From Tubiluchus corallicola (lineage: Eukaryota; Priapulida; Priapulimorpha; Priapulimorphida; Tubiluchidae), in contig JAQGDQ010000355.1 in assembly GCA_030141605.1 (NCBI GenBank), positions 12,501 to 57,500 of the forward strand: a DNA stretch of 45,000 bases, read 5' to 3'. Positions 12,501 through 23,020 of this stretch are shown piece by piece. Below the pieces are notes generated by a model. The model saw only the letters and a list, made by a program, of their open reading frames with translations, made no database searches and was not told the DNA's origin. Position numbers and translations under genes: made by a program. Positions within the stretch are counted from its first letter, which is position 1. Each line of letters starts with the position of its first letter.

Positions 12501-15500
12501 ACATCCAGTACACTAAGATACTCAATAGACTAAGTTGGAGCGCCTTTTTTTCTTAATTTTATCCAATTAAATCACTTGTAAATGTTTAAACAAATAGCAT
12601 GACTGGATAGCCAACATTCTCCTGAATAGAAAAGTACTTAATCTGTAATCGTTTAGTTATGTCTGTGCTCATACAGTAGCAGAAAAGTTGTAAGTCTTAT
12701 AAGACTTGTTTTGAATGGTGCGGTCTTGAAGGAGTTAAAGCAATATCAGTGAGACAGATACACTTGTAAGCCTCTCGTCCACACAGAGCAGAATATGAAA
12801 CGTCTAAATTCTCAAAACCAATTTTCAAGAACATGCACACGAACCATTTTATACAGCACTTTACGAGCACAGACTACAAGATGTGAATTTGGGCATTTTT
12901 TGTAAAATTAAACGCCATCTTATGGCAGAATCCTTCCATGTATGCTAAATTCTCAAAATCGCACTACTTTCAATACAATAAATATCATAGACGGCTTCAT
13001 GGATGTTTTTAACAAAGAATTACATTTTTATTCTTTCTTACAAAGCAGATTTCTTGCTATATGACTCGCTATTTTAACCGATGATTCGGTATTTTTAACA
13101 TTCAGCATGCACTAACTGCGAAATGCGCTGTTGCACCCTCGACATAATGAGTAACTTTTATCATAAAAATCAAGTAAGCAAAAGACAAGCAGCAGTTCAA
13201 TCCGAAAAAATTTACGACAGATTATGACTAATCACCTTAACGATGGCCTGACAGAGTACTTGGTTTCCCTTGTGACATGCCACGGCAACAGAGCCGAGAA
13301 ATCGAAGGAGGAATTTGTCGCAATGCGGCTTCGGTACATCTGCGGAAGAAAATCCAATACAATGTGAAAAATAGACAAATTACGATTTCATTAAAACGGG
13401 AAAATCATGAATAAACTGGTCATAAACTTATACTGAATATTATATATTAAGTTTTATATATATATATATATATAATATTATATATTAAGTTATATTGAAA
13501 TTATTTGTTGAGTCATTTAAATGTTACAGGATTATTGATTTTTCCTAGAAAATCTTGTACGTTTCACTTTTGTATTTAAACCCTTTTTTCTCTGCGTGGG
13601 AATATGTCCCTTAAGGCATTATTTCTGCTAAACATGGTGCCATCGCGAAATGTCACGACCAAGAAATCATTCACCATTTTGTGTTTACTTCTTCAGCCTA
13701 ATAATGCACGGTAGCTAGTACAAAAAGAAAGTACAGGTGTTCAAAAAAGGTGAGGCAGAGAACAGAGGAAAGAGGCAGATTACAGAGAGCTGTGCCACCT
13801 CTGAGATTTGGCATAAAGTGGACCACAGCTTTGTTGATATGTTATAACTTTGTAGTTCTTTTTAGTTTTCAAATAACTAGCAAATGAGTTATTTTCTCCG
13901 CCGAAATGTTTGGCATAATAAGTCAAATCAAGACAGTATTTCGTCGTTTGTTAGTTCGTGACTTCACATTTTACGATCCGATCTAAAGGGTACAATACAT
14001 AAACACAATAAAACTTAAAAAGAGGTTAGTGTCAATACTCGAACCTGGATCTAAACTATACTCCAAATCCACCGCATACGCAAAAGGGAAAATTCCTCGT
14101 TTTCCCGTTCTCAGGTTCACTCCAGTGCACCAGAGATCTTCGTCCTCCTTTTCCGTATGCAACAGATCCCCTATTTCGATCTCCAATTCGTCACGATGAC
14201 GTGGAATGAAATGATACAACCCCCGGTGGGTCGCTTTCAACTCTTGCCCACCGGATGATAGTGTGGAACCGGTGCTGGACCGAGACAGGCCAACTAGAAA
14301 AAATCATTTTGTCTGAAATTAATGATTTACTGTCGCATAACAAACTGACATAGACTGCAAACTTTAGAAAGATGCACACAAAAAATACCGAACCTGCTGC
14401 TTACTGTGCAAAAGTATTTGCGTGGAAAAGTTAAGAACACACATATTTCAAGAACCATTGGTTTTCAGGAATATTATTTTTGCATATTTGATCTTACATA
14501 GTATATACAGAGCCCGGAGCCGCGCCGTTTCAGCTGAGCTCTAGCCGGTTTATTTCTACAGTCGACCTAGCCGATAAGAAACCTAGCATTAGTCGTGTAG
14601 GCTGCTCAGTGATGGGATAGAGCTAGCTGACATTTTTGACGGCTGTGAAGATTTTTGCTCTTGTGATAATCAGGTGGCACTGCAAAAAACTGGTTGAAAT
14701 ATGACAAACGCATTGCAGATTCGCAGTCAGATTGTGCGTGTGCTGGCAAAGATACTAAACTTTAGAAATTTATGAATGAGAAAGCTGGTCAATTCAAAAT
14801 TAAATACACAAATCAGCAACATTAATCAAATGTCTGGGATCATTTTGGTGTTTTGCTATTGATGCGTCGGTAATCAAGACAAACCTCGCCAAGAGCTGGA
14901 TTTAAATTACATTTGCTTTTTTATAATAATAAAAAATTGATAACTGATGCATAATTTAAATTTGTACATTAGCTTTTTTCTGTGTATAAGCAACACGAAT
15001 TATTTAAAAAATTTGTCTCCATAATTTAGCAGTTTAATTAATTAATTAATAATAGCAACATTACTTACAGGGTGGTTGACTTTGGTAACTTTTAGTTTTT
15101 CGCCACCCTTTCACCAATCACTTGAACACCATTAACTCATATAATTTATTCATTTAATAACCTTGTCACTTTATATCATATTACCATATTATCGTTCCAT
15201 GCTTTGTGTTTGTCTTGTAAAAAGGTGATAAATAAAAATACTTACTTACTTACTTACAGTTAACTAACAATTTATAATTTATTTAGTTAACAAAAATTCG
15301 CAACTTTAGTAGACTTAGCTGATTTATTCTTTACGCCAACTCGGCTGAAAAGTCAGTTAACCTCAACCGAGCTAGCTGATTCACAGTGTGAGTCAGCTGA
15401 CGTATTAGCGACTGAGTCAGCTTCAGCCTCTATATATACATTAAAACAGAAATTAACACTAAAATGACAAAAAGTTAATTAATGGCTTGTATAAACAGAT

Positions 15501-18500
15501 GAGTCTTCAGTCTTATCCTAAAACTTAACAATGAGTCACAGTTACAAATGGCAACTGGAGGAAGGTTTATTGTTCTTTCGGGCCTGCAATGGAAAATGAC
15601 AGAACAGGAAAAGTCTTGTACAGTAAGTTTTCGCTTAACGACTCCCCGTTTAACGATGTTTCGTTTTAACGACCCCGTTCATTTGACACTTTTGTTTCGC
15701 TTTAACGATTTTTTTTCACTTTGCTCAGGGCAGATTTTTTGCTTCCTCACTGACTACTGATGCTACAACTGTATTACTAGCCGTTTGTATCAACTATCAA
15801 GCGACCAGCGAGCAAATTTGCCTGCAGCCTGTTGCTGTAGCAACTAGACCAAGTATGTAGGTAAGGTTGCGCCAGGGCTTGGTTTTAACTCTGTCATCAA
15901 GTTTGTGTCACCGAAATGAAAGCAGGAACTCCTCAAAACTTGATCAGAAAACTAGAGACTTACCACTAGGGTCTGGCTTCTCGGTCATTGGAGAAGGCGT
16001 AGACGACTGAGACGTTCGATGATGAGATCTTCGTCGATTCATCCAACATGGCTTCTCTTCTGGGCTCGATGTTTCGCACAGCAAGCGGTTATCCGTATAA
16101 AGATACGGTTTGTACTCTACTTGATTTAGCGTGCTCAATTTTAGCGTCTGAAAAATGAACCGAGGTCAAATGGCATCAGCAAATTCACAAATATTTGTTT
16201 TTAAAGTTTAACTTAGATAACATCTATCTTTATTGCATAAGAGCAAAAACTACTTATAATATCTGAAGTAAAATAAATGCTTATTCTGCTTTTACATCAG
16301 TTTTTTGCACAATTTCCAAAAACATATTTTAGATAAAGGCTCAAACACACATGTACGTAGTACAGTAAGTCCTCGCTTAACGACTCCCCGTTTAGCGATG
16401 TTTCGTTTTAACAACATTGTACATTTGACACTTTTTCTCACTTAAAGACACACGGTTTCGTTTTAACAACAATTTTTTTACTTTGCTCACAGATATTTTT
16501 TATTTTATCAACAACTTTTTTTACCTAATTTGAAGCATTGCGTTACCTATTGCGTTATTCTATTCTAAAAATGCATTAGTAACCTAAATAGTGCAAATAT
16601 TGTGTTTTTGCTTCCCGATACACTACGTACTAAATTCTAGCCGTTTGTATCAAGCGGACACCCCAGTGTAAACTTCATGCCATTGAATTTTGTCTATAAC
16701 AACCATATTAGTACTACACGAAATTGTCTCAAGGTCGCTCCATACAGCGCTTGGCTTTCATTACGTAGTGTTCAAATGGGAAGAGAAATCGCTAGCAAGT
16801 CTAGGTAGATACTGGAAAAAAGATGGGTAGTTTCAATCAAGTAAAAGGAAATTAGCTAGTAAAAATATGAATAAAACTCATAAAAATGATTCAACCAGCA
16901 TTGATTTTTGGTTCTGGAAAATATCACAATTCGTTTACATTGCTTTGTATGGAAGTTTTGGTAGAATCATTTAACGACGTTTAGCTTAATGTGGCGTTTT
17001 GCCGGAATGCATTAGCGTCGTTAAGCAAGGACTTACAGTATCATCAAGAATTGTAACACCATACAGTTACTATGCAGATCAAGAAATAATGAAAATAATC
17101 ATTAATGGCTTAGTCTTTCTGCTGAAGGCAAAATGCTTAAAAACGCCATTACGTCTTAATTAGCAATATGCTATACGCAGTCATCAAATTTCATACTCTC
17201 ATTTATGGGATAAAATTGGAAGTTAATTAACATAAAAATAGTGTAAAATTATCAAATGTTTAGTGGAAGTGTCAATGCAATGAGAAAAACTTATGGACAG
17301 AATCTGCAGGTCGAGTCTTCAAAGGACGTGGGGGTTAGTACTTTGATGACTTTCTTTTTTACTGGGCTTCATTTCATCGGCCTGTAATTGACATGGCTTC
17401 CTAGCTCAGATCTCCTGATTTAACAGAAGAAATAAAGCACTGGCTTAAGTTTACGCATCTTTTTCCACAAATTAAGTGAAAACTTATCCCATTTAGAATT
17501 TAATTACGGTTACCTTTCCAGTTGGGGACCACATCGCAGCACCAGCCATTTGCAGTTCATCAGCCAGCGAGAGCTGTTCTTCCAGCGGAAGTCTCGGAGG
17601 TTTCCTGGAAGACTTCCTCTCATGGCTAATTTTGGGAGACAATTCGAGACCATCTTCTGAAGAGGTGGATAAGGGGCTCAGTGGGCGTTTTGCTGCATGG
17701 GGTTCATTGTTTCTGACTGGCCAACAACCGGGAACACGACACTGCTGAAACAGGAAAAAAATCTGTGTATAGCAGCATGAAACAAATAAAGCCGGCCAAA
17801 AAAATTGTTTCTGTCCTAAATCATGACCTCAAAAGATGTCAAAAGGAGGGAGCTTTGTGAACATTTAAAGTAGAATCATGGAATATTTAAAATCAGTTGA
17901 AATCAAAGTTTGTTTATTTCCCACTAGTTAGCAGTAATGTTTTAAATTTTTTCAATGCACATTTTTTCACGCTTTGTTTTTAAGTTTCGCATTACTAAAT
18001 TATCGATTAATGTATATCCTCTTTTTGCACCATGAATGTATGTTCGATAATTATGGTATAAGAGGCAACACTCCTCAGCCATTAATACACCGATTTCGCA
18101 GGAAATTCAATACTTTTAGTCTCCAATACAAAGCGCGACATACAAAATGGCAACCCTGGCCGAGAGGTAGCCAACGAAAACATGGCTGCGTCCTGCATTT
18201 CCCGAAAGAACAATGTTATAATAATTATTGAGTTTTATGTTTTAAATTAAAAAAAAAACGCTTTTATGTGAATGTGACAAGTAAGCATATGAACTTATAA
18301 AACAAAATTAGAAAATCCCGACCGGGTGCGCGATAAAAAATATTACCAGAGCGATTAAATGGAAACAAAAGTATTTTTATTATTGGTCTATTTTTTTTAA
18401 TTTCGAGATGTTAATATAAAAATACTTATGTGCAGGTGTATCTGAGCTAGTGTATTTTCTTCATCACAGCTCTCCATATTAAACTCATTTAACAAGAAAC

Positions 18501-19818
18501 TTTTGTAATTTAGACATCAATTCTCTGAGTTCTTGTAAAATGTCACGGCAAGAATCTGCTTAGATTTTGGCAAATGATACAGAAATACTAGCCCTGACAT
18601 TTCTATAAAAACAACGTTGCCAACCAACCTGGGAATTGTTCTTCTGATTTTTCTCCAGAATATACTTATCGTGCGAATCATTGTTGCAGATATCATAGAT
18701 GTCGTTACACTGGCATCCGTTAATTATTCCATTTGATTGTGTATAGTTTTGATTAAGTTCATTTTTGCGTTTCACTAGACCATTTGACAAGCTGGTAGGA
18801 ACATTTTTCACTGAATTGTGATCAAACGAGCTCAATTCTTCAATGTTGTTAACTATATCGACTGAATCATGTTTGCCGGATACATTCAAATCTAAGCCGT
18901 TCGTAATGACATCATTTCCTGAGTGGAGCTCGGAACGAATTATGCGGTTGTTATCATCATCATCAACTTCTATGTAACTGCTAATTTCCTCCAAACTCAA
19001 ATCGTGTGTTAGCCTGAAACAGAATTCAAACATTTAAACTTTAGGCAGGCAAAGCAAGCTTCTTCTATTTAGTTTTTAGTGTTAGTGAAGAATGTATAAA
19101 AATAAAAATAAATAAGTGGTAGAAATTAAACTAATGATTCACAGACAATATCGTGCAGTACTACAAAGAAAGCTGCTTTCAGCAAAACAAGAGCCAATTT
19201 TCAATACTTTTAAGGAAACATTAATGAACAAACTTACCGAGAACAAACTAGAATGTAAAATGAATACAGATATCATATTTGCTTGAATAAAACGTGCTTG
19301 GTTAAAAAACGTTATCGAATATGAAAACAGATGCACGCAATTTTGTGAATGAAGCGTGGAGTGTTAAAAAATATAAGATGCCCTTGAATATGGGACAGTC
19401 TCGAACACGAGACGCGACACTATTATTATATTAAGCTGGTGAAGTCATACGGTAACTGGTGCCTCAATGCCCATGGTGTTTAAAATATCTCTGTCACAAA
19501 GGAAAAAACCGCTTTTTCCTATTCAAAGTTATTGGTTATAAAACGGTTTTAAATATAAGACGCGCCAAGCAGTGGTAAAAACACGAGTCTAGAGCCTACG
19601 TTATTTATATCGTATACGGTAAACAGAAAATTTTACAGGCACACAAAACTTTAAGACATAATTTTAACGGCATCACAGAAATTCATTATTCTGAAAAAGG
19701 GGTAAACCACGGCAAAACAAACAATGCCGACTTACTTATAGACGCTTCTTGGTATGTCAATAAATTGAGACTGTCTGCTAAAAGATGACTGAAATGAATC
19801 AAACTGAGGATCTGCCAT
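6406..19818 (-). CDS. MAPK8IP: JNK-interacting protein (JIP1/2-type MAPK scaffold), complete nine-exon gene
   Basis: Exons in transcript order are 19818-19736, 19013-18629, 17744-17514, 16147-15964, 14293-14045, 13339-13236, 11489-11313, 10411-10323 and 6586-6406, giving 560 residues with matching phases throughout. The ATG at 19818 sits in a good context (AAAATGG) and opens MADPQFDSFQ. Residues 29-37 (LTHDLSLEE) match the JIP1 LTHDISLEE block. An SH3 domain spans about 316-372, a PTB domain about 383-553, and the C-terminus PTEDIYMD matches the JIP1 kinesin-light-chain-binding tail. JIPs hold MLK, MKK7 and JNK together and ride on kinesin-1. The vertebrate proteins are longer (about 710-830 aa), the difference lying in the acidic, low-complexity middle. 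JIP1 versus JIP2 orthology cannot be decided here. Confidence 0.95.
6683..6790 (+). mobile_element. LINE reverse-transcriptase C-terminal remnant
   Basis: A frame-broken relic of a reverse-transcriptase C-terminus: GGACCTCTTATATGTGGAGT corresponds to a PR-x-x-LWN type motif. The same DNA recurs inverted at 9582-9676, including CCACCCTAACTACAAGC and TTTCATAAGAATGT in both. Confidence 0.6.
6836..7322. repeat. 25-bp AT-rich minisatellite, about 19 copies
   Basis: The unit is TGATATGTATTGTAATTATA plus TGTAT. It repeats every 25 bases, with sporadic changes such as TAATGATA or TGCATTG, and has an inner half-period (TATGTATTGA / TATGTATTGT). It directly follows a LINE fragment, so it may have grown from that element's 3' tail. 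Confidence 0.92.
7636..7700 (+). repeat. tRNA-derived SINE head (putative)
   Basis: TAGCGTTGATCTTG resembles a pol III A box, and GGGTTCAAATGCC about 27 bases later a B box, with spacing as in a tRNA. The acceptor stem does not pair, so this is not a functional tRNA gene. Confidence 0.45.
8745..9175. mobile_element. Degenerate DNA element with CAGGGTTCGCACGGTC terminus
   Basis: The right end is the reverse complement of CAGGGTTCGCACGGTCAGAG and the left end is CAGGATTCAAACAG, 10 of 14 identical. The interior repeats CCTGACTTTTCC-type words in a pattern typical of a widespread non-autonomous family in marine animals. No clear target duplication was found. Confidence 0.5.
9268..9335 (-). repeat. 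tRNA-derived SINE head (putative)
   Basis: On the - strand, TAGCATAGTGTCTGG fits an A box and GGTTCGAGTCC is an exact B-box consensus. Stem pairing around them is not convincing, so it is read as a tRNA-related SINE relic rather than a tRNA gene. Confidence 0.5.
9508..9585. repeat. (TA)n run with adjoining palindrome
   Basis: A TA dinucleotide run at 9510-9544 is followed by a palindrome, GTATGAATGTATATATA against TATATACATTCATAC, around 9547-9580. It adjoins the LINE remnant on its right. Confidence 0.8.
9582..9676 (-). mobile_element. LINE reverse-transcriptase C-terminal remnant
   Basis: On the - strand it reads KFFPWTAYLWNFLLENFFHP, resembling the FFPRT-x-x-LWNxLP motif near the end of LINE reverse transcriptases. 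It shares nucleotide sequence with 6683-6790 in opposite orientation. Confidence 0.65.
11745..12023. mobile_element. hAT-like MITE, 8-bp target duplication CTTCAGGA
   Basis: Termini CAGTGGCGGAT and ATCCGCTACAG are inverted with two differences. CTTCAGGA flanks both sides exactly (11737-11744 and 12024-12031). The interior near each end carries GGGCCTTAGGCTT-type words. It is 279 bp long and non-coding, in the JIP intron between exons 6 and 7. Confidence 0.85.
13436..13495. repeat. Direct repeat flanking a (TA)n run
   Basis: AATATTATATATTAAGTT occurs twice around a short TA dinucleotide run, in the JIP intron between exons 5 and 6. The rest of that intron (13340-14044) shows nothing else. Confidence 0.7.
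14045..14293 (-). CDS. MAPK8IP: JIP exon 5, SH3 domain
   Basis: It codes residues 296-377. The SH3 signature is seen as HRGLYHFIPRHRDELEIEIG, then LWCTGVNLRTGKRGIFPFAY. JIP1 has the same layout (HRAIFRFVPRHEDELELEV ... TGARGVFPAYY). In JIPs this domain makes dimers and contacts. The donor CCAG|GTTCGA is chosen because only it keeps the phase to exon 6 and leads straight into the PTB domain. Confidence 0.93.
14510..15440. mobile_element. Possible DNA element with AGAGCC/GGCTCT-like ends enclosing a LINE tail
   Basis: TACAGAGCCCGGAGCC at the left is partly the reverse complement of CTTCAGCCTCTATATA at the right, and CAGCTGA/GAGCTAGCTGA words recur near both ends. The middle (about 15060-15258) ends in AAATAAAAATACTTACTTAC, resembling a LINE 3' tail. 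The terminal match is imperfect and no target duplication was proven. Confidence 0.3.
15617..15800. mobile_element. Partial pogo/Tigger-like element
   Basis: CAGTAAGTTTTCGCTTAACG followed by ACTCCCCGTTTAACGATGTT matches the left end of the fuller copy at 16363. CTAGCCGTTTGTATCAA is also shared with that copy's interior. The right terminus is missing. Confidence 0.7.
15964..16147 (-). CDS. MAPK8IP: JIP exon 4, candidate JNK-binding docking motif
   Basis: It codes residues 234-294. It opens TLKLSTLNQV directly after SPTGK from exon 3. The K-x-L-x-L pattern is a plausible MAPK D-site at the position of the RPKRPTTLNLFP docking motif in JIP1, but it has fewer basic residues. The rest is Arg/Ser/Pro-rich (WMNRRRSHHRTSQSS), with possible SP/TP phosphorylation sites. 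Confidence 0.85.
16363..17038. mobile_element. pogo/Tigger-like MITE with TA target duplication
   Basis: The left terminus is CAGTAAGTCCTCGCTTAACG and the right terminus is CGTTAAGCAAGGACTTACAG, inverted with few mismatches. Each side is flanked by TA. The CGCTTAACGA words are typical of Tigger termini. It is 676 bp long without a transposase frame, and lies in the JIP intron between exons 3 and 4. Confidence 0.8.
17514..17744 (-). CDS. MAPK8IP: JIP exon 3, linker
   Basis: It codes residues 157-233: a Ser/Pro-rich stretch (KRPLSPLSTSSEDG) and then LEEQLSLADELQMAG, resembling the LQMDLIDATG block before the JNK-binding motif of JIP1. The acceptor has two tandem CAGs (17747-17745 and 17744-17742), so use of the second would remove one Gln (NAGNAG-type choice). 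Confidence 0.85.
18629..19013 (-). CDS. MAPK8IP: JIP exon 2, N-terminal acidic and Asn/Ser-rich region
   Basis: It codes residues 29-156. It begins with the conserved LTHDLSLEE, then IEVDDDD and a long Asn/Ser/Asp-rich tract that is probably disordered. The acceptor is TTTCAG. The donor CAG|GTTGGT is weak, but the next exon continues in frame. Confidence 0.88.
19736..19818 (-). CDS. MAPK8IP: JIP exon 1 (start codon)
   Basis: It codes residues 1-27 plus two bases of codon 28. The donor is AA|GTAAGT. The phase-2 end joins the phase-2 start of exon 2 to give SVYKLTHDLSLEE, which is what selects this ATG over others upstream. It is too short and interrupted to stand out as an open frame by itself. 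The 5' UTR and promoter were not delimited. Confidence 0.8.
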
Positions 19819-20386
19819 TTTCGCCTGCGAGAAAAGTTGACTTCTCGATGTGTTGACGCATTGCGTATAGACTGGTAAATAAAATTAGTTGACAGAGCGT
19901 AACCTTTTGCTTGAGGGTAAAAAATAAAACTACAAGTATACAAAACAATTTATCAAACCAAAAATTAATATAGCTCAATTTATAATTGTTGGTATGAGGT
20001 TGTGAGACATCTGGAAGACAATTATGTCGCTCAACTTTGAGTTTGACCATGATCTAGCTGTTTTGAACGAGTGTCTGGTCATACCCTGGTCCCATGCAAG
20101 ATATCATTGAAATCAAGATATCTGTTGGGAAATTGTCATGGCCGGCAGTACTTAGTGGGAAGCCTCTCACGTCCCTCACTGCCTTCATTCTTAAGGGGTG
20201 CGACTGGATATTCAATGAGCTAAGTCAGGCTCAAACTCAAGATCAACTAGAATAGTTACCTTGTAGATGCCTCACAACCTTGACCTCGTGCCCCAACATT
20301 TAAAGGAGAGCCTTCATACAACTCCTGCACACCTGAGGGGTATTGTTGAAGCAGACTGATAAGCTTGCACTGCTTAGATGGGCACA
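19819..20386. other. Upstream region of the JIP gene, nothing recognised
   Basis: This must contain the JIP 5' UTR and promoter unless further non-coding exons lie beyond. No TATA box or other element could be assigned with confidence. Confidence 0.35.
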
Positions 20387-21327
20387 AATTTAACACTGAT
20401 GACAAAAAATGAGCCCCGATACCAAATCAATTAATTTAAAAAACTCCATATACTCTAACATTACTCTCAATAGATTCTTGGACAAAAAATTAAAACCACT
20501 TTTTTCTATAGGACGTATACAACCTTTCGCTTAGTTTATTGTAGGTAACTGCATAGACGATAGATTTTACGAGATGATACAGAAAACTTTCTAAATACTT
20601 TTTTTAGTATTCTCCATAACAATTTTATAGAAGTTGAAACTCATTATTGTGTTTGCGTTGCATCATTATTATAATTGATATTTGGCTAAAAAGTTAATCG
20701 TCTTTTTATTACTGTTTTTACAGTCTATCCAAAATTTACATTACTATTTTGCAAAGTGCTTATGCAGCTGACCGGTACCAGCAATGCGGAGCAGAATATA
20801 GGTGCATGCTTTGTATGGCAGTTTCCATAATTTACGATCAGCCATATTCCAAGCTGTGTCAATAAAATATCAACCAATATTTTCGAATTATTTCAACTTC
20901 CAATTCTGGTAACCGTAATGTCCTAGGCAACATGTTTGAAGTAGTTTGTGAGAACAAGCTAATGAAAACCTGGCACATGCATACGATTGGCATGTTAGGT
21001 CTAAATGAAATCTCACAGTTTTCTATGAAAAGCCATTAAATCACATCTAACTAAATAACCCAAAGGAGTATTGTCCAGCAATACAGTGGGATACGGTTTA
21101 TCTATTTATTTTAAAATTGAAATATATAAAGCCCACAGCCCACAGGCCACAGCCAAAGAATTATCAATGTGCATCAGCCTATTAGTTTATACAAAAGTTT
21201 TTTGATTATTAGGATAAAGATTTATTGACTTCCTTTGGTCTCGAAAATCTAATTAATGCATTTGCGTTTAATTTTTGTGCCTTGAGTATTAACTAAATTA
21301 ATATCAAATTCTTTGGCATATTCTTCA

Positions 21328-23020
21328 CGGGGGCAGTCAAAGGACCACCGGTCAAAGGACCACTGGACAAAGGACCACCCGGCAAATGTCAACAGAAAAT
21401 CGTGTGAGATACATTGTGCTTCGTGTTGAGATATTTAAGTTGGAAACAGTAAATTTCTGCATTATTTATTTTTCAGCATCATTCTGCTCACTTGGCAAAA
21501 TGCTGTTTTTACGCATCGGATAATTCGATGGTGCTATAGATTAAAAATAATTAGAAATTTTGAAAAATAATAAAAAAATAAAATTTAAATTTTCAAAACT
21601 TTTAAGATGCATTAAGAATTTTAAGTTTAACATTATTAAGTTTCTTAAATGCTTTCTTAAAGCACGAGAAAACCCGTCATAAACATAAAAATTGAAAAAT
21701 TCGTCTTAAAATTAGCACCACTTACATACTGCCTTTTTACATACAGGATTTCAATCGGCAGTCACGCTGTACAAAATGTGTAAATTTAAACTATTTTTTA
21801 GGATCAACCATCAAGCAAAAATGCCAGTAAAAAACAAAATGTATTTACGTTCACATAATACCGCATAAGTTACACAATTCGGTGTTTTTATATTGAAAGC
21901 TCTTCAAAAAATTTTATCCTCAAGCCAACTTAATAAAAATAATGTCGTTAATGCTTTTTTAAAGTGTCCAATTAGTTTTTCATGTGCTAGTCTTGCGTAT
22001 TTGTTTGTCTTTTTAGCTATTATGTTCTGCGTACAGCTGAGTATTTTAACTTTTCTTACAAAAGTACTTCTTAATAAAATTTTAAATAAAAATTAAATAA
22101 AATAAGTAGAAGACATCCATCAGTCAATAACATTGTCACCAAAAATTCAGTCACGCTGTATTAAATAAAATATTAAAGGACAAGAAAAGGTGTACCTATA
22201 GTAGGTGTCAGAAAAATTGCCTTAAGAAATTATATTACTTTACAGCATTTTTATGCATATATCATACTCCCGTTAAAAGGAAGTTTTGTTTGTTTTCATT
22301 TTAAATCTCCCGCGATACTGTACCGAAGTCGCCATTACATGACATCACTTACGCACAACGTAAATCAGGGGAAAAACACAATGTTAAATTATGACCTAAA
22401 CAACTTCCCGTGCAAATATACTCGTATATTACTTAGCATTTTGCTTATCTGCTGGAAAGACATATATTACTGTAGAAATAACATTTTAAAATGTTCGCTT
22501 CAATTGGTAAAATGTAGCAGGTTCATCCCCCAGGGTGCGCTGCTCAGTAACCAAAAAAATGTGTTTTGAATCTTATTGACAAGATACAGTAATTATAATT
22601 TAACTTAACTGGTAAAAATGTGTGATGTATTTTTTCAAACTTCACGCAGTGTTATCTAAACTTGTTTCAAACGACCTACCATTAAAATGGCTGCCCCTAA
22701 ACGGTCATCGCGGGAGTTTAAATTTACACGCTTTTTATACAGCGTTACTGTGCCGACACAAGCCCTACATGCAAAAGTATATGTGAGTGATATAAAATTT
22801 CAAGATGAATTTTTTAAGTCTTATGTAAGTGGAGAGTTTTCCTGTGCTTTAACGGCAATGGTATGTTGCAATTTCACTAAAACTACTGTTAGCACATCCA
22901 CTGGTGGTCCTTTGTTCACCCACCTAACTGGTGATACTTTGACCACTTTTAATGTACTAAATGTGACCCTTTGTCCGGTGATCGTTTCTCGGTGGTCCTT
23001 TGACCTACAGCCATCCCAAT
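21328..23020. mobile_element. Foldback-type element with TCAAAGGACCACCG ends
   Basis: The left end has three tandem-like words (GTCAAAGGACCACCG, GTCAAAGGACCACTG, GACAAAGGACCACCC). The right end has the inverted set (GGTGGTCCTTTG, GACCCTTTGTCCGG, CGGTGGTCCTTTGACC). The interior contains a copy of another repeat (22175-22852) and a chance frame of 111 codons. No transposase is seen. The exact target duplication was not resolved. Confidence 0.65.
22175..22852. repeat. Interspersed repeat R, copy nested in the foldback element
   Basis: It matches 36764-37431 along its length and 23790-24115 in its first half. Shared words include GGACAAGAAAAGG, GACAAGATACAGTAAT and CAAACGACCTACC, followed by an AAATGGCTGC word. 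It occurs both inside the foldback element and in the duplicated segment, so it spreads independently. The class is unknown. Confidence 0.7.
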
